From positions 124,001 to 188,000 of the forward strand of contig JAXLQU010000003.1 in assembly GCA_046331425.1 (NCBI GenBank): a stretch of 64,000 nt of DNA, written 5' to 3'. Position 1 is the first letter of the stretch; every line of letters begins with the position of its first letter. Below are positions 18,050 through 28,010 of the stretch, piece by piece. The notes beneath the pieces are model-generated. The model searched no databases. It was not told where the DNA came from and worked only from the letters and a program-made list of their open reading frames with translations. Origin of the DNA: JANNUT01 sp046331425 (GTDB lineage: Bacteria > Acidobacteriota > Polarisedimenticolia > J045). Position numbers and translations under genes: made by a program.

Positions 18050-19485
18050 CGAGAACGCATCGCGAGTAGACGCGGCTCGGTCATCTCTTCCATGGCCCAT
18101 CGTACCCCTTCACGACCGAAGCCTGAGTCTTTGACGCCACCATACGGCATCGCTTCGACACGGAACGTCGACGCATCGTTGATCACCACCGCACCGACCT
18201 CGAGTGTGCGCCAGGCCGACATGATGCGACCGAGATCCTGTGTGAACACCGCTGCCTGCAATCCGAAGCGCGAACCGTTCACGTGTTCCAACGCAGTCTC
18301 GAAGCGATCGTATCGGGTGAGGGTCACGATCGGAGCGAACACCTCGCGACACTCTACGTCCATCAGCGGAGTCGTCTGCTCGAGAATCGACGGTGTCATC
18401 AGCGCACGGCGGCGGGAGCCTCGAAGCGCGGCTACCGCCCCGCTCGCGATCGCCGCTTCGATCCAAGCCTCGGCTCGCTGCGCCTCTGATTCGGCGATCA
18501 TCGGACCGATCTGCGTGTCCGGATCGGCAGGATCACCACAGTTCAAGGCTGAGACCGCTTCGATCAACATCTCGCGAAACGACTCGTAGATCGCCTCGTG
18601 GGCCAGCACTCTCTGCACCGAGATGCAGGTCTGCCCCGCATACGCAAACCCTCCCACCGCGCAGCGCCGAGCAGCCTCGGCAAGCTCGGCATCTTCATGC
18701 ACGATCACCGCAGCGTTGCCGCCCAACTCCAAGCAGACTCTCTTGCGCGGTGTTGCTTGTTTCAATTTCCAGCCGACATCCGGCGAACCAGTGAAACTCA
18801 ACACCGGTAGGCGAGGATCGCTCGCCAAACGCTGTCCCAGCTCGGCACTCATCGGCAATACCGAGTACGCGGCGGATGGCCAACCGGCCTCGCGCACGAT
18901 CGAAGCGAGTGCGAGTGCCGTCAGGGGTGTTTGTCGTGCCGGTTTGTGGACCACGGGCGCTCCGACAGCGATCGCCGGCGCCAGCTTGTGCGCCACCAAG
19001 TTGAGCGGGAAGTTGAACGGGGTGATCGCGGCGACCGGTCCGAGCGGGAATCGACGGAGCAACCCTGCGCGCCCCTCACCAACCGATTGCAGGTCGAGTG
19101 TGATCGTCTGATCTCCGAATGTCGCCAACACCTCGGCCGCGCTGCGGAAAGTGATCGCGCCCCGATCCACCTCGGCCCGCGCGTACTGGATCGGCTTGCC
19201 CGCTTCCGCGCAGATTGTTTCAGCCAGCGTTTCTCGCTGCGCCTCGATCTGCGAAGCGATCTTGCGCAGGACCGCTTGGCGACGGTGAACGGGCCAGTCG
19301 CGCGTATCCGCAAACGCTTCGGTGGCGGCTTCGATGGCGCGATCGAGGTGATGCTCCTGGGCCAAAAAGGTCGATCCGGCGATCGACTCGTCCCAAGGAT
19401 TGCGAACATCCCAGCGCTGGCCAGCGTTGATGAGATTGCCGGCGCACGGGAACGGGGTGGGACGAGCTGGGGCTGAGTCGTTCAT
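18046..19485 (-). CDS. NAD(P)-dependent aldehyde dehydrogenase
   Basis: The 479-residue protein has the complete ALDH set: Rossmann cofactor domain, general base region LELGGNAAVIV and the catalytic Cys287 in GQTCISVQRV. The GQTCISVQRVL context and length resemble bacterial lactaldehyde/phosphonoacetaldehyde-type ALDHs, but substrate cannot be told from sequence. It is cytosolic, with no signal peptide. It begins with ATG after a 349-nt divergent gap and ends in an ATGA overlap with the CHAT gene, so the two are made from one transcript. That linkage of a soluble dehydrogenase to an exported CHAT protein has no obvious biochemical explanation. Confidence 0.92.
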   Translation of the reverse strand: MNDSAPARPTPFPCAGNLINAGQRWDVRNPWDESIAGSTFLAQEHHLDRAIEAATEAFADTRDWPVHRRQAVLRKIASQIEAQRETLAETICAEAGKPIQYARAEVDRGAITFRSAAEVLATFGDQTITLDLQSVGEGRAGLLRRFPLGPVAAITPFNFPLNLVAHKLAPAIAVGAPVVHKPARQTPLTALALASIVREAGWPSAAYSVLPMSAELGQRLASDPRLPVLSFTGSPDVGWKLKQATPRKRVCLELGGNAAVIVHEDAELAEAARRCAVGGFAYAGQTCISVQRVLAHEAIYESFREMLIEAVSALNCGDPADPDTQIGPMIAESEAQRAEAWIEAAIASGAVAALRGSRRRALMTPSILEQTTPLMDVECREVFAPIVTLTRYDRFETALEHVNGSRFGLQAAVFTQDLGRIMSAWRTLEVGAVVINDASTFRVEAMPYGGVKDSGFGREGVRWAMEEMTEPRLLAMRSR

Positions 19486-19834
19486 CGGGCACGAACCGTT
19501 TGGATTTGCGACATGAGCCTACCCCTCTTCATGAGGCCTGTAACCTCCGGCACCGCGCGAGTCGACGGCTTCAGCGGCAGTAGCGTATCAAAACGACCAC
19601 GCACGATGCCGTGACTCCCGCGGCTTGTCACGGCGGCATCGGGTAACGCCCCGAAGCGGTGCACCGCGGGTCTGTCGATCCAAATCAAGTTGCCCCAAGT
19701 GGTGTCGATAAGCAGGCACGAATGAGACGACCGATGCGGACGCAAGGAACCTGGCCGGGGTTCGATGGGCGAGTCGTCGCTCCGATTTTGGTGAGTCATA
19801 CGACAGCGCGGAACGTGAATCGGGCGGCGGGCTC
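19486..19834. promoter_or_regulatory. Divergent intergenic region with an inverted repeat
   Basis: This 349-nt gap separates the divergent aldehyde dehydrogenase and hybrid-kinase genes and must carry both promoters, though no good -10/-35 pair is evident. It contains a perfect 8-bp inverted repeat GCCGTGAC / GTCACGGC (19608-19615, 19627-19634). Its arms can extend to 19605 and 19640 across a 3-nt bulge, which suits an operator or attenuator hairpin. No supported coding sequence lies here. Confidence 0.45.
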
Positions 19835-22441
19835 ATGACGCGTGGCAATCATGGGCTGCTTTCGATTTTGGCACTTGGGATTCTGGTGACATCGGTCGGC
19901 GGCGCTGCGATCCACGTCACCTTTCGACAGACCCTCAACCGTGAGGTGCGCGAGCAGGGGCAAACGATCGCACGAGCGATCGCTGCAATCGGCATCACCA
20001 CACCCGAGTCCGAATCGTTGCAGCGGGTCGTGACCGACCTCGGTGGCGCCGATCACGCGGTGCTGATCGTCGTCGCGGCTGGATCACCGCCACATGTGGT
20101 GGCCAGCACCGAGCCGCGTTGGCGTGGCGCGCGTCTCGATCGGTGGCAGGGCGATCGAGATCTCGAAGACTCGCTGACCGCCATGCTCACCACCCGGTTG
20201 CCGTCCGCAGGCGGCGCGGTGAAGGCCGATGTCGAGACGGCTGCTGCGACCATTCTGATAACTCCGATCGAGCGCGTTGGCGAACTCGCACAGGGTGCTG
20301 TCGCCGTACTTCTTTCGACCGACGCGCGCTGGGCACCACTGCGCCGTACCGCTTGGTTGCTGACGCTCGTGCTGGGTGTTGTCACGCTCGGCGGAATCGG
20401 TCTTGGTTACGCACTCTTCGACAAGCGGGTCGCGGGGCCGACGAAGGATCCGTTGCGATCGCTCGAACCCCACGCGCTGGTCTTCGAGATGACTCGTGAT
20501 GGGCAGTTCACGCGTACCAATGCGAACTTCTGCGCGGCAACCGGCTATGAGGCGGCCGAGCTGGTTGGACAGAATCTCTCGCTGTTCCATTCGGAACAAC
20601 ATTCGCCCGAGTTTTGGAGCCAGATCCGACGGGCTCTGATGGTGCACGGTGTTTGGCGCGGCGAAGTCTGTCTCAGCGGCAGGTCGGGGCAACCGTGTTG
20701 GATCGACGCCTTGGTCGTCGCGATTCGTGACGAACGCGCAGATCCTCAACGTTCTGTTTGGTTCGGTACCGAGATCACTCAACGCAAGCAGGCCGAGCAA
20801 GCACTGTCCGAAAGCTTGGTGCAACGCACGGTTGAACGCGATCAGGCGCGCGAGGCCGAGCGCGCCAAGGCCGAGTTCTTGGCCACCATGAGTCACGAGA
20901 TACGGACGCCGCTCAATGCGATCATCGGCTTCTCGAATCTGCTCTCCCAGACGCCCTTGAATGACGAGCAGGGCGAGTTCGTCAATACCGTGAGCACTTC
21001 TGCCGAGTCGTTGCTGGGTGTGATCAATGACGTTCTGGACTTCTCGAAGATCGAAGCCGATCGGTTGACCATCGAGCAGGTGCCGTTCGACCTCGTCGGG
21101 GTTGCCGAGGACGTCGTCGAACTGCTCAGCACACAGGCCGATGTCAAGAGTCTCGATCTGGTGGTGGAGCATGACGCCGACGCGCCGACGCTCTTGGTCG
21201 GCGATCCGGTCAGGGTCCGTCAGGTGCTGATCAACTTGGCCGGCAACGCGGTGAAGTTCACCGGAGCGGGACACGTACGGATCGCGATCAAGTCGACGCG
21301 CAGCACCACCCGTGACGTGACGATTCCGCTGATCGAGGTGAGCGATACAGGGATCGGAATTCCGCCCGAGAAGATCAGCTCTTTGTTCCAACGGTTCTCG
21401 CAGGTCGACGCCTCCACCACGCGCAAATTTGGCGGAACCGGACTGGGGCTTGCGATCTCGCGCCGCTTGGTCGAGTTGATGGGCGGTGAAACCGGGGTGC
21501 GCAGTGAGCAGGGCCGCGGCTCCACCTTCTGGTTCACGCTCGAGTCGACGCGCCTCGAGGTCGCCGCACCGACACCGATCCCCGAAATGCTGGTTTCGAC
21601 CACCGCCATGATCGTGACGGCCAGCGACACGATCAGCGAGACCCTCTCGCGTTGGCTCACCGAACGCGGCCTGCGCTGCCTGCGATACGACACGATCGAC
21701 CAATCGATGGAAGCGCTCGAGGACGCCGGCCGGACGGGCGCACCAGTTCGCACGCTGATCGTCGACTGGTTGCTTCCCGACGGCACTGCCGAACAACTCG
21801 CACGGCGAGTCGCGTCGTTGACCGCGGGTCACGCTCCTGCTCTCGTGGTGCTGGCGCGGCCGAGTGAACGCGGCGAGGTCCCCGGTGGGATCTTCGACGC
21901 ACTGATGCTCAAACCGGTGGTGCGTCGCAGCTCGATTCAAAAAGCACTGCAACAAGTCGCACGGCGCTACGATGCCTCCTCGACCGCAAGCTCGGCAGCG
22001 AGCGTGGCCGCCATCGCGTCACCGGTTGTACCGACCCCCGACATTCTGATCGCACGAAACGTGCTGGTCGCCGAAGACAATCTCATCAACCAGCGCCTCG
22101 CCGCCCATCTCTTGCGCAAGTTGGGTTGCGAGTTGACGTTCGCCAACAACGGACGTGAAGCGGTCGATCAAGCGTTGCGAACGCGCTTCGATCTGATCCT
22201 GATGGACTGTCAAATGCCTGAACTCGATGGCTTCGAGGCCACCGCCGAAATTCGCCGCGGCGAGCCCGAGGGTGTCCGCGTGCCGATCGTCGCGCTCACC
22301 GCCAACGCCATGCAGGGCGACCGCGAGCGCTGTATCGCTGCCGGTATGGACGACTATCTGACCAAGCCGATCCGACCGGACGATCTGCGTCGGGCCTTGG
22401 AACGCTGGGCCACCGCAGGCGCAGAAATCGCCTGCGGCTAG
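19835..22441 (+). CDS. Hybrid sensor histidine kinase with two receiver domains
   Basis: The 868-residue protein has an N-terminal membrane helix (about 8-26), a periplasmic sensor, a second helix (about 170-190) and a PAS domain (about 215-325). HisKA follows with His354 in SHEIRTPLN, then HATPase_c with GTGLGLAISRR. The first receiver (about 588-705) is divergent: it lacks the N-terminal acidic pair but keeps Asp644 in IVDWLLPDG. The second receiver is canonical, with Asp791 in LILMDCQMPELDG and a conserved KP near the end. No output domain is present, so phosphate would pass to a separate Hpt or regulator. The start is an ATG after GGCGGG. Confidence 0.92.
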   Translation: MTRGNHGLLSILALGILVTSVGGAAIHVTFRQTLNREVREQGQTIARAIAAIGITTPESESLQRVVTDLGGADHAVLIVVAAGSPPHVVASTEPRWRGARLDRWQGDRDLEDSLTAMLTTRLPSAGGAVKADVETAAATILITPIERVGELAQGAVAVLLSTDARWAPLRRTAWLLTLVLGVVTLGGIGLGYALFDKRVAGPTKDPLRSLEPHALVFEMTRDGQFTRTNANFCAATGYEAAELVGQNLSLFHSEQHSPEFWSQIRRALMVHGVWRGEVCLSGRSGQPCWIDALVVAIRDERADPQRSVWFGTEITQRKQAEQALSESLVQRTVERDQAREAERAKAEFLATMSHEIRTPLNAIIGFSNLLSQTPLNDEQGEFVNTVSTSAESLLGVINDVLDFSKIEADRLTIEQVPFDLVGVAEDVVELLSTQADVKSLDLVVEHDADAPTLLVGDPVRVRQVLINLAGNAVKFTGAGHVRIAIKSTRSTTRDVTIPLIEVSDTGIGIPPEKISSLFQRFSQVDASTTRKFGGTGLGLAISRRLVELMGGETGVRSEQGRGSTFWFTLESTRLEVAAPTPIPEMLVSTTAMIVTASDTISETLSRWLTERGLRCLRYDTIDQSMEALEDAGRTGAPVRTLIVDWLLPDGTAEQLARRVASLTAGHAPALVVLARPSERGEVPGGIFDALMLKPVVRRSSIQKALQQVARRYDASSTASSAASVAAIASPVVPTPDILIARNVLVAEDNLINQRLAAHLLRKLGCELTFANNGREAVDQALRTRFDLILMDCQMPELDGFEATAEIRRGEPEGVRVPIVALTANAMQGDRERCIAAGMDDYLTKPIRPDDLRRALERWATAGAEIACG

Positions 22442-22451
22442 GTTGGTACCG

Positions 22452-25123
22452 TCAGGGTAACGATTCGACCAAGTAGTAGGCGATCGACCCAGGAGCGCCG
22501 CTGTACCCGTTGACGCTGGTGAAATGGGCTTGCACCGGGCGGCCAATCTCTGCGAATCCGCTCGATGCAGCAGGCGATCGGGTGACGCGATATCCCTTGG
22601 GTGGATCGATCCCACCTGCAACCGACGGCGGATCCCAGGTCAAGCGCAGGTGCCCACCGTCGACGCGCGACAAACGAAGCGTGGCGCCTACGGCACCACT
22701 GCTCACAGGCGCGATCGTGAACGGTGTGCAGGTCAGCGAAAAACCGCTCAATGAGAAGTCGTCGAGTGCTGATTCGACGGTGTCGTCGGCGACGGCATCT
22801 TCTGTGCTGAAGCGGATGCGGGTCGCGCTCCCCGGCGTGAACAGATCGGAGAGCACCAGACGGCGTGATCGCCAGAGATTGTCGATGGCGGTGACGTCCT
22901 CGAGCAGTGTCCAAGCGGTGCCGTTGTTCGATGCTTCGATTGTGAAGTGATCCTCTCCCGCGCCGTCGTTACCGAAAAACCAGCGCGCGAAAGAAAGCTC
23001 GACGCGCGCATAGCCTGCGGTATTGCGCGTCGGCGAGGTGAGTTGCGTGCGGCCACCGTCGACATCGGCAGCATCAGGATCGGTCGCTCCGTTTCCCGTG
23101 ATCCACGCAAGGCTGCCGCTTCCCGCAGTGTTGTCGTCACCTGGGTTGGCAGCCGCACCGTCTTTGATGGTGGCCACTGGCGCCTGTCGAACCCACGCAC
23201 CGCCGGTCGCCGTGCCCGAAACAGCAAAGCCACGATCGATCTCGAAGTCATCGTCCAAAAGCGCCGTGCGCGTCTCGGTTCCTACCGCCAACCGGATCGA
23301 CTCGAGGCGCGTTCGAGAGCCGTCGCGAATCTCCAGCGACAAAAGCGCGGTTTGATTGCAAGTACCCGCAGGCAGTTCCAACAGGAACGGCTCGCTTGGG
23401 GAGCCGCTGGCCGCTGCTCCCAGTGAACCGATCTGCGCGAAGCCGTCGCGTACGATCGCCACGCTCTCGGCCGAAAGCACCAGGTCGAGCCGCCCGAGCG
23501 GCGACGTCGACGTGTTTTGCAATGTGATGTTGAGCGTCACGATCTCGCCGGCATCGACTCCGCCATCGCCATCGCCGCGGGGTGCGCCTGGATCGACCAC
23601 TTGAACCGTAACCACGCGTACCGATGGCCCTAACGCGTCGACGGCAGCGAGTGCATCGGGGACGCCGGCTCCGAAACGATTGTCGCGGCCAGCCGGCCCG
23701 AGGTCGCGCGTCGAGGTCAGGAGTGCGCGCGTGAGATCGGCAGGCGTTGAAGACGGTACCGCTTGTTTCATCAACGCCAAGATCCCGGTGACCCGCGGGG
23801 CGGCAGCCGACGTCCCGTCGAACTGCACATAGCCGCCGCCGAGCTTGGTGGTTTGAGAGAAATCGCCGGGCGCCACGAGGTCTGGCTTCGTGAGGCCGTT
23901 GCCACCATTCCACGTTGGGTAGTCCTGGTGTTGAGGCGGCATCGCCCACGGATAACCGGGGTCGCGATGCGCTTTGATGTCGGTCCACTCGGCCGGGCCC
24001 CAGGGAGACGTGGCGCTGATCGCGAGTGAGCGCGCATCGACATTCCCGACGGCGATCACACTGCTTACGCCGGCTTGCGGCGACTGCGACGGGTGATGCC
24101 ATGGCGGAGGGCAGTTCGCCGGCGCCGCCACGTTGTACGGCAACGGTTCGGTTGCGAGTTGATTGCCCGTGTTGCCGCCGCTGTTGACGTGTAATAGGCC
24201 GGCCGCGAGTTCTGTTTCGGCTTGTCGCCGCCACGCACTGTAATCGGGTCTTGGTGTGAAGCTCCATTTCCATGACACCGATTGATTGAGGATCTGCGCG
24301 CCGTTGACGATCGCGTATTGACTGCCGGCCCAGAGCGACGATTCGGTCGTGCCGCGACGAATCACCATCAGTCGAACACCCGGTGCGACGCCGGTCTGCT
24401 TGCCGCTCTGACCATTGCCGGCGATCAGGCCCGCGACATTCGTCCGTGGCCCGCGCTGTCGGTAGGATCGTTATCGTTGCTGGCAAAATCCCAGCCGCGC
24501 CAGTCGTCGATGAAGCCGTTGCCGTCGTCATCGAGTCCATTGCTGGCGATCTCGTCGGTGTTGATCCAGATCGACGAGGCGAGATCGGCGTGACCGAAAT
24601 CGATGCCGGTGTCGAGCAATGCCACCACCACACCCTTGCCTGTGAGACCGCGTCCCCAGACCTCGGGGACCCGCAGCGACACCAACGGAGACTCGGGTGG
24701 GATGGCTGCGTTGGGTGCGTCGCCGGCGTCATCGATCGTCGCGTCGGGTTGCGACGCATCGTCGAACACCGAGTCGACCTGCGGAAGCCGCTCGATCAGG
24801 GCCCACGCCGAGGCCGGTGCCTCACCGCAGACCACGCCGGCAGACCAGATCAGTTCCAACCGGCCACTCCCCTGTTCGCGCAGATCTCTCAGCACCGGCG
24901 CAGCCTGCGCCGCGGCCCCGGCTCGCAAGATCTCGATCAGTCGATCGCGACGCTCGGGCTCTGGGACACCCTCCAATGACGCCGCCGCTGCGAAGGGATC
25001 GACCAAGCCGGACAACTGCGCGCACGCCCGATGAAGGACAGAGCTTTGCCCGGTCCCTGCCGAGGAGGCAGGAACAGCGGCCCATACGGCGGCCGCCGTC
25101 AGCGCGAGGAGGACGGGGCGCAT
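22452..25123 (-). pseudogene. Secreted subtilisin-like (S8) protease gene broken by a one-base frameshift
   Basis: Two adjacent frames together encode one S8 protease of about 890 residues. The upstream part has a signal peptide, a propeptide-like region and the catalytic Asp171 in VALLDTGID. It reaches His226 in SAGHG and then runs into a stop after Gly227. Restoring one base at about 24442 gives GHGTNVAG, and the frame continues through the rest of the protease, including the catalytic Ser motif FDGTSAAAP. The C-terminal part carries beta-sandwich and fibronectin-III-like domains (HLRLTWDPP). The lesion lies inside the catalytic-His motif. It may be real inactivation or an assembly error. 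A GTG four codons upstream (25135) is an alternative start. It converges with the hybrid kinase, 10 nt apart. Confidence 0.85.
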
Positions 25124-25279
25124 CGGGTTGTGCACATCTCTTACGGCGAGGGGTCCTGCTGGTCAATCCGATGGTCCGGGCATCCGCACCCGGCGCCCCA
25201 TAGAATTCCCAGGTCGATCCGTACTTGAACTGACTTCCAGTGCCTTTGCACCCCTTCCGCCCCTGTTCGAGGTTCTCAC

Positions 25280-27025
25280 ATGAGTTCTTCAGCCCGCTGG
25301 GCCGTGATCCTGATCCTGTTGTTCGTCGTACTGGCCATGGGTATCTCTCTCGTCGCGATCTGGGCCTTTACCGGGGGAGAGGGCGCGGCGCCCTGGCGCC
25401 ACACGCCGGTTTTGTCATTGCGGCTGGATGGAGCCATCCCGGAACTCAAGGCCGACGATCCATTCTCCCGGTTTGCCAATCCCGAGCAGATCGACCTGCG
25501 CGACATCGTCGATGGATTGACTCAGGCGCAGACCGATTCGGGGATCGATGGCGTGTTCGTGGAGATCGGCGCGCCGCAGTTGGGTTGGGCGCAAAACGAA
25601 GAGGTGCGTGCCGCGATCGAGCGATTCAAGACAAGCGGCAAGTGGGTGACGTGCTACATGGAAACGGCGGGCGAGTTCAGCGGAGGAAACGGCGCGTACA
25701 TGCTGGGTACCGCCTGCTCCAAGCTCTACATGTCACCTCCCGGCGATATCGGGTTGGTGGCGTTGAGGGTCGAAACGCCGTTCGTGAAAGGGATGTTCGA
25801 CAAGCTCGGCGTGGTGCCGCAGTTCGGCCAGCGCAAAGAGTTCAAGAATGCAGTCAACACGTACACCGAAACCGACTACACGCCGGCTCACCGCGAGGCG
25901 ACGACGCAACTGTTGCTGTCCTTGAATGCCGAGTTGGTCGAGTCGATCACGAAGGGCCGCAAGCTCCCGGCCGACAAGGTCCAGCAGTTGATCGACAAGG
26001 GGCCCTATACCGGCCCTGAATCGAAGCAGTTCGGCTTGGTGGATGACTTGAAGTACCGCGATGAAGTGCGCGATGAAATCGTCAAGCAGGCGGGGCGCGA
26101 TGAGCCGTTCGTTTCGCTGCAAAACTATCTCGATGAAGGCCGTCCACACACCTCGGGCGGCACCTCGATCGCGTTGGTCTATGCCGTCGGCGGCGTCGCT
26201 CGCGGTCCCTCCGGTAACAGCCCGCTCTCCGGCGAATCGATGGGCAGCGACACCGTGGTCGACGAGTTGCGCCGTGCGAAAGAAGACAGCGACGTGGCGG
26301 CGGTGGTGCTACGCGTCGATAGCCCCGGTGGCTCCTATGTCGCCTCCGACCTGATTCGCCGCGAGGTCGAACTGGTCAAGCAAGCGAAGCCGGTGGTGAT
26401 CAGCATGGGTAACTACGCCGCCTCCGGCGGCTACTTCATCTCGATGCAGGGATCGAAGATCTACGCCGACTCGGCCACCCTCACCGGTTCGATCGGAGTG
26501 TTCTCGGGGAAGATGGTCACGAGTCAGTTCTGGTCGGAGAAAGTTGGGATGCGGTGGGGCGGAGTGTCACTGGGTGAGAGCAGCAAGTTCTACTCGACAC
26601 AGGAGCTTTACGACGAGCACGGCACCGAGCGTATGAATGCGATGCTCGATCGGATCTACAGCGACTTTGTCGGCAAGGCAGCGCAGGGTCGCGGCATGAG
26701 CTTCGATCAGCTCGAGCCGTTGGCGCACGGGCGCGTTTGGACCGGTCGCGATGCGTTGGCGCGCAAGTTGATCGATGAGGTGGGCGGCGTTTACGACGCG
26801 ATTCGCGGTGCTGCAACCTTGGCCAAGCTCGACCCGGACGGCCGCTACACGGTCAAGTTGATGCGCCGCGAGGCGGGGTTCTTCGATCGACTCGCGGGAC
26901 GCAGCGTCGCGATCATGGGGGGCCTCTCCCCCGAAACCGCGCGCGTGTTGCAAACGATCGGCCGCGTTACTGCCCCGCAACCGGTCACGACGCTACGCGA
27001 CCCGATGCTCCCCGAGATTCCCTGA
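25280..27025 (+). CDS. sppA: Signal peptide peptidase SppA (67-kDa type)
   Basis: The 581-residue protein has an N-terminal membrane anchor (about 7-30) and two tandem SppA (S49) domains, the long form as in E. coli. The catalytic dyad is present: Lys189 in EFKNAVNTY from the first domain and Ser382 in NYAASGGYF from the second. It is membrane-bound with its active sites outside the cytoplasm and degrades cleaved signal peptides. Given the many exported proteins around it, the role fits, but no operon link is evident. The ATG follows CGAGGT at good spacing. It is divergent from the subtilase gene with a gap of about 150 nt. Confidence 0.94.
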   Translation: MSSSARWAVILILLFVVLAMGISLVAIWAFTGGEGAAPWRHTPVLSLRLDGAIPELKADDPFSRFANPEQIDLRDIVDGLTQAQTDSGIDGVFVEIGAPQLGWAQNEEVRAAIERFKTSGKWVTCYMETAGEFSGGNGAYMLGTACSKLYMSPPGDIGLVALRVETPFVKGMFDKLGVVPQFGQRKEFKNAVNTYTETDYTPAHREATTQLLLSLNAELVESITKGRKLPADKVQQLIDKGPYTGPESKQFGLVDDLKYRDEVRDEIVKQAGRDEPFVSLQNYLDEGRPHTSGGTSIALVYAVGGVARGPSGNSPLSGESMGSDTVVDELRRAKEDSDVAAVVLRVDSPGGSYVASDLIRREVELVKQAKPVVISMGNYAASGGYFISMQGSKIYADSATLTGSIGVFSGKMVTSQFWSEKVGMRWGGVSLGESSKFYSTQELYDEHGTERMNAMLDRIYSDFVGKAAQGRGMSFDQLEPLAHGRVWTGRDALARKLIDEVGGVYDAIRGAATLAKLDPDGRYTVKLMRREAGFFDRLAGRSVAIMGGLSPETARVLQTIGRVTAPQPVTTLRDPMLPEIP

Positions 27026-27116
27026 GGAACGATACAAAGTAAACAGAATCGTCATTTGCCACGATTGGGGTGACGGCATACCGTCTTGCTGAGCCGAGGG
27101 GGAGAACGAGGCCGGC

Positions 27117-27986
27117 GTGAATCGGCGTGAGTTCATGAAACTCAGCAGCCTTGCGTTGGGCGGCTCCGTGGTAGTGCCGACAGCGACGTACGCGGTCGCG
27201 ATCGAACCAACCTGGCTGGAAGTTCGCAGGCTCGCAGTCCCGATTCCGAGACTGCCGAGTGGACTCGATCGGCTGCGCGTCGTCCAGATCTCCGACATTC
27301 ATCGTTCGACTCAGGTCGGTGCGAGCTATGTAGCGAATGCGATCGAGGAGGCCTTGGCGCTCGAGCCCGAGCTCGTGCTCCTGACCGGCGATTTCATCAC
27401 GCACGATCCTGCAATGTTTGCCGATGTCGCAAAACTACTCGCACCGCTGGCGCAAGTAGCGCCAGCGTTTGCGGTGCCTGGCAATCACGACTACGACCAT
27501 TGGTACAGTTGGGCCGAGCCCGGTATGCCAGAGGGTGGTGAACGACTCGGTGAGGCGCTGGCTCGACACAATGTCGAGCTGCTGCGCAATGAGGCTCGCG
27601 TCGTTTCGTTGCGCAACGGTGGCGGTCGTTTGGAACTGGTCGGCCTGGACGACTTCTGGTCCGCCAAGTTCGAACCGGGGGCTGCGTTCTCACGCTGCAG
27701 TCCCGACGACCTGCCGCGGTTGGTAATGGCGCACAACCCGGACAGCTATCGCTCCATCAGTCATGAGCGCTTCGACTTGATGCTGAGCGGACATACCCAC
27801 GGCGGGCAGATTCAGTTGCCGCTGATCGGTGTTCCGTACACGACGGTTCAAGACAGTCGATTCGTCGCGGGGCTCGCGACCGCCGATAGCCACCTCGTGT
27901 ACACCAACCGCGGTTTGGGATGGAACCGCCGTATTCGGCTTGGCGTGCGGCCCGAAATCACGATGATCGAGTTGTTCGCTTCGTAA
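27117..27986 (+). CDS. Tat-exported metallophosphoesterase (YaeI/YkuE-like)
   Basis: The 289-residue product uses a GTG start preceded by GAGG. It begins with a twin-arginine signal (NRREFMK followed by LSSLALGGSVVV). The calcineurin-like metal-binding motifs are all present: SDIH, GDFITHD, GNHDYDHW and GHTHGGQ. Related proteins hydrolyse phosphodiesters of lipids or nucleotides at the membrane; the substrate here is unknown. It lies between sppA (91-nt gap) and mqnA (24-nt gap) on the same strand. Confidence 0.88.
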   Translation: MNRREFMKLSSLALGGSVVVPTATYAVAIEPTWLEVRRLAVPIPRLPSGLDRLRVVQISDIHRSTQVGASYVANAIEEALALEPELVLLTGDFITHDPAMFADVAKLLAPLAQVAPAFAVPGNHDYDHWYSWAEPGMPEGGERLGEALARHNVELLRNEARVVSLRNGGGRLELVGLDDFWSAKFEPGAAFSRCSPDDLPRLVMAHNPDSYRSISHERFDLMLSGHTHGGQIQLPLIGVPYTTVQDSRFVAGLATADSHLVYTNRGLGWNRRIRLGVRPEITMIELFAS

Positions 27987-28010
27987 CCTCATGAGGCATC
28001 ATCGTCAGCG

